Positions 63,840 to 64,000 of a DNA stretch of 64,000 nt are shown here, piece after piece. The notes below the pieces were generated by a model. It did not search any database. It saw only the letters and a program-made list of their open reading frames with translations, and was not told where the DNA came from. The DNA is from Gallibacterium trehalosifermentans. GTDB lineage: Bacteria; Pseudomonadota; Gammaproteobacteria; Enterobacterales; Pasteurellaceae. Each line of letters starts with the position of its first letter. Positions within the stretch are counted from its first letter, which is position 1. Position numbers and translations under genes: made by a program. The stretch covers positions 171,531-235,530 of the forward strand of contig NZ_JBHLWB010000003.1 of assembly GCF_042433055.1 (NCBI RefSeq). Reading direction: 5' to 3'.

Positions 63840-63943
63840 AGATCAGAAAATAGGATAGAAAACGCTAAAAAAATAACCAATTAATAAATTTTTTTATTTT
63901 TTAAGAAAAAACCACTTGCAAGATATAATGAAATCACTATAAT
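63840..63943 (+). promoter_or_regulatory. Probable rRNA operon promoter with upstream A/T element
   Basis: TTGCAA (63916-63921) and a perfect TATAAT (63938-63943) are 16 bases apart. CACTATAATGCAGCACCG is close to the E. coli rrn P1 core (CCCTATAATGCGCCACC), with a GC-rich discriminator. The A/T-rich run at about 63868-63910 resembles an UP element. Its position behind murI supports an rrn P1. Confidence 0.65.
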
Positions 63944-63953
63944 GCAGCACCGC

Positions 63954-63995
63954 AACGACGCTGAAGTGTGAAGTTAAGAAGAAGCGTCGTTTTTT
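63954..63995 (+). promoter_or_regulatory. Leader hairpin of the probable rRNA operon
   Basis: AACGACGCT (63954-63962) and AGCGTCGTT (63983-63991) form a perfect 9-bp stem followed by TTTT and GTTCT. It looks like a terminator placed just after the transcription start. The final GTTCT could be the beginning of a boxA antitermination element, cut by the window edge. Confidence 0.5.
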
Positions 63996-64000
63996 GTTCT

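Overview
The window looks like a stretch of a low-GC gammaproteobacterial chromosome of the Pasteurellaceae type (Haemophilus, Actinobacillus and relatives). Supporting signs are the str operon behind tusB, the gmk-rpoZ-spoT-recG order with no trmH between spoT and recG, murI leading into what looks like a ribosomal RNA promoter, and a yiaKLMNO-lyxK-sgbHUE cluster of the H. influenzae kind. The species cannot be named from this. The family's 9-base DNA-uptake words are almost absent by eye (one exact ACAAGCGGT).

Layout. 1-4700: end of tusB, then rpsL, rpsG, fusA and tuf, with hairpins between the last genes. 4788-7275: rep helicase, one tRNA-Ser and two identical tRNA-Arg genes. 7321-7450: a perfect TTTGCCA tandem array just upstream of an efeO-efeB-efeU iron uptake set (7547-11404). 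11502-14804: recC. 14852-19633: a sugar ABC transporter plus a lactonase (minus strand). 19889-28963: an IclR regulator facing the plus-strand yiaKLMN-O, lyxK, sgbH, sgbU, sgbE operon, which takes up 2,3-diketo-L-gulonate and converts it to D-xylulose 5-phosphate. 29186-33327: treB, treC, treR for trehalose. 33396-35911: ilvC and ilvY, divergent. 36024-43100: a very AT-rich minus-strand block with an AraC-type regulator, a second sugar ABC transporter and an FGGY kinase. 43142-46751: mtlA-mtlD-mtlR for mannitol. 46950-49165: orphan genes, including what seems to be a 5'-truncated gene. 49226-53271: rpsU-dnaG-rpoD. 53478-57128: tsaD, yheS (ABC-F) and a marC-family gene. 57215-63807: gmk, rpoZ, spoT, recG, ubiC, murI. 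The window ends in a probable rrn promoter and leader.

How it fits together. The middle 30 kb is a carbohydrate region: five uptake systems (two ABC, one TRAP, two PTS) with their kinases, epimerases and regulators. CRP-like sites precede yiaK, treB and mtlA, so most of it is probably under catabolite control. The AraC-linked transporter and kinase have no isomerase or epimerase beside them; the pentose 5-phosphate epimerases SgbU and SgbE encoded 8 kb away could complete the route. The upstream region of that operon carries two direct repeats resembling AraC half-sites in the araI1-I2 spacing.

No CRISPR array, insertion sequence, integrase or prophage was seen. Start codons were moved from the longest open frame where a Shine-Dalgarno sequence and family length supported it (recC, yiaL, sgbU, treR, ilvY, mtlD, mtlA, dnaG, gmk, rpoZ, 47041). 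All functional calls come from reading motifs and remembered family sequences, not from searches.
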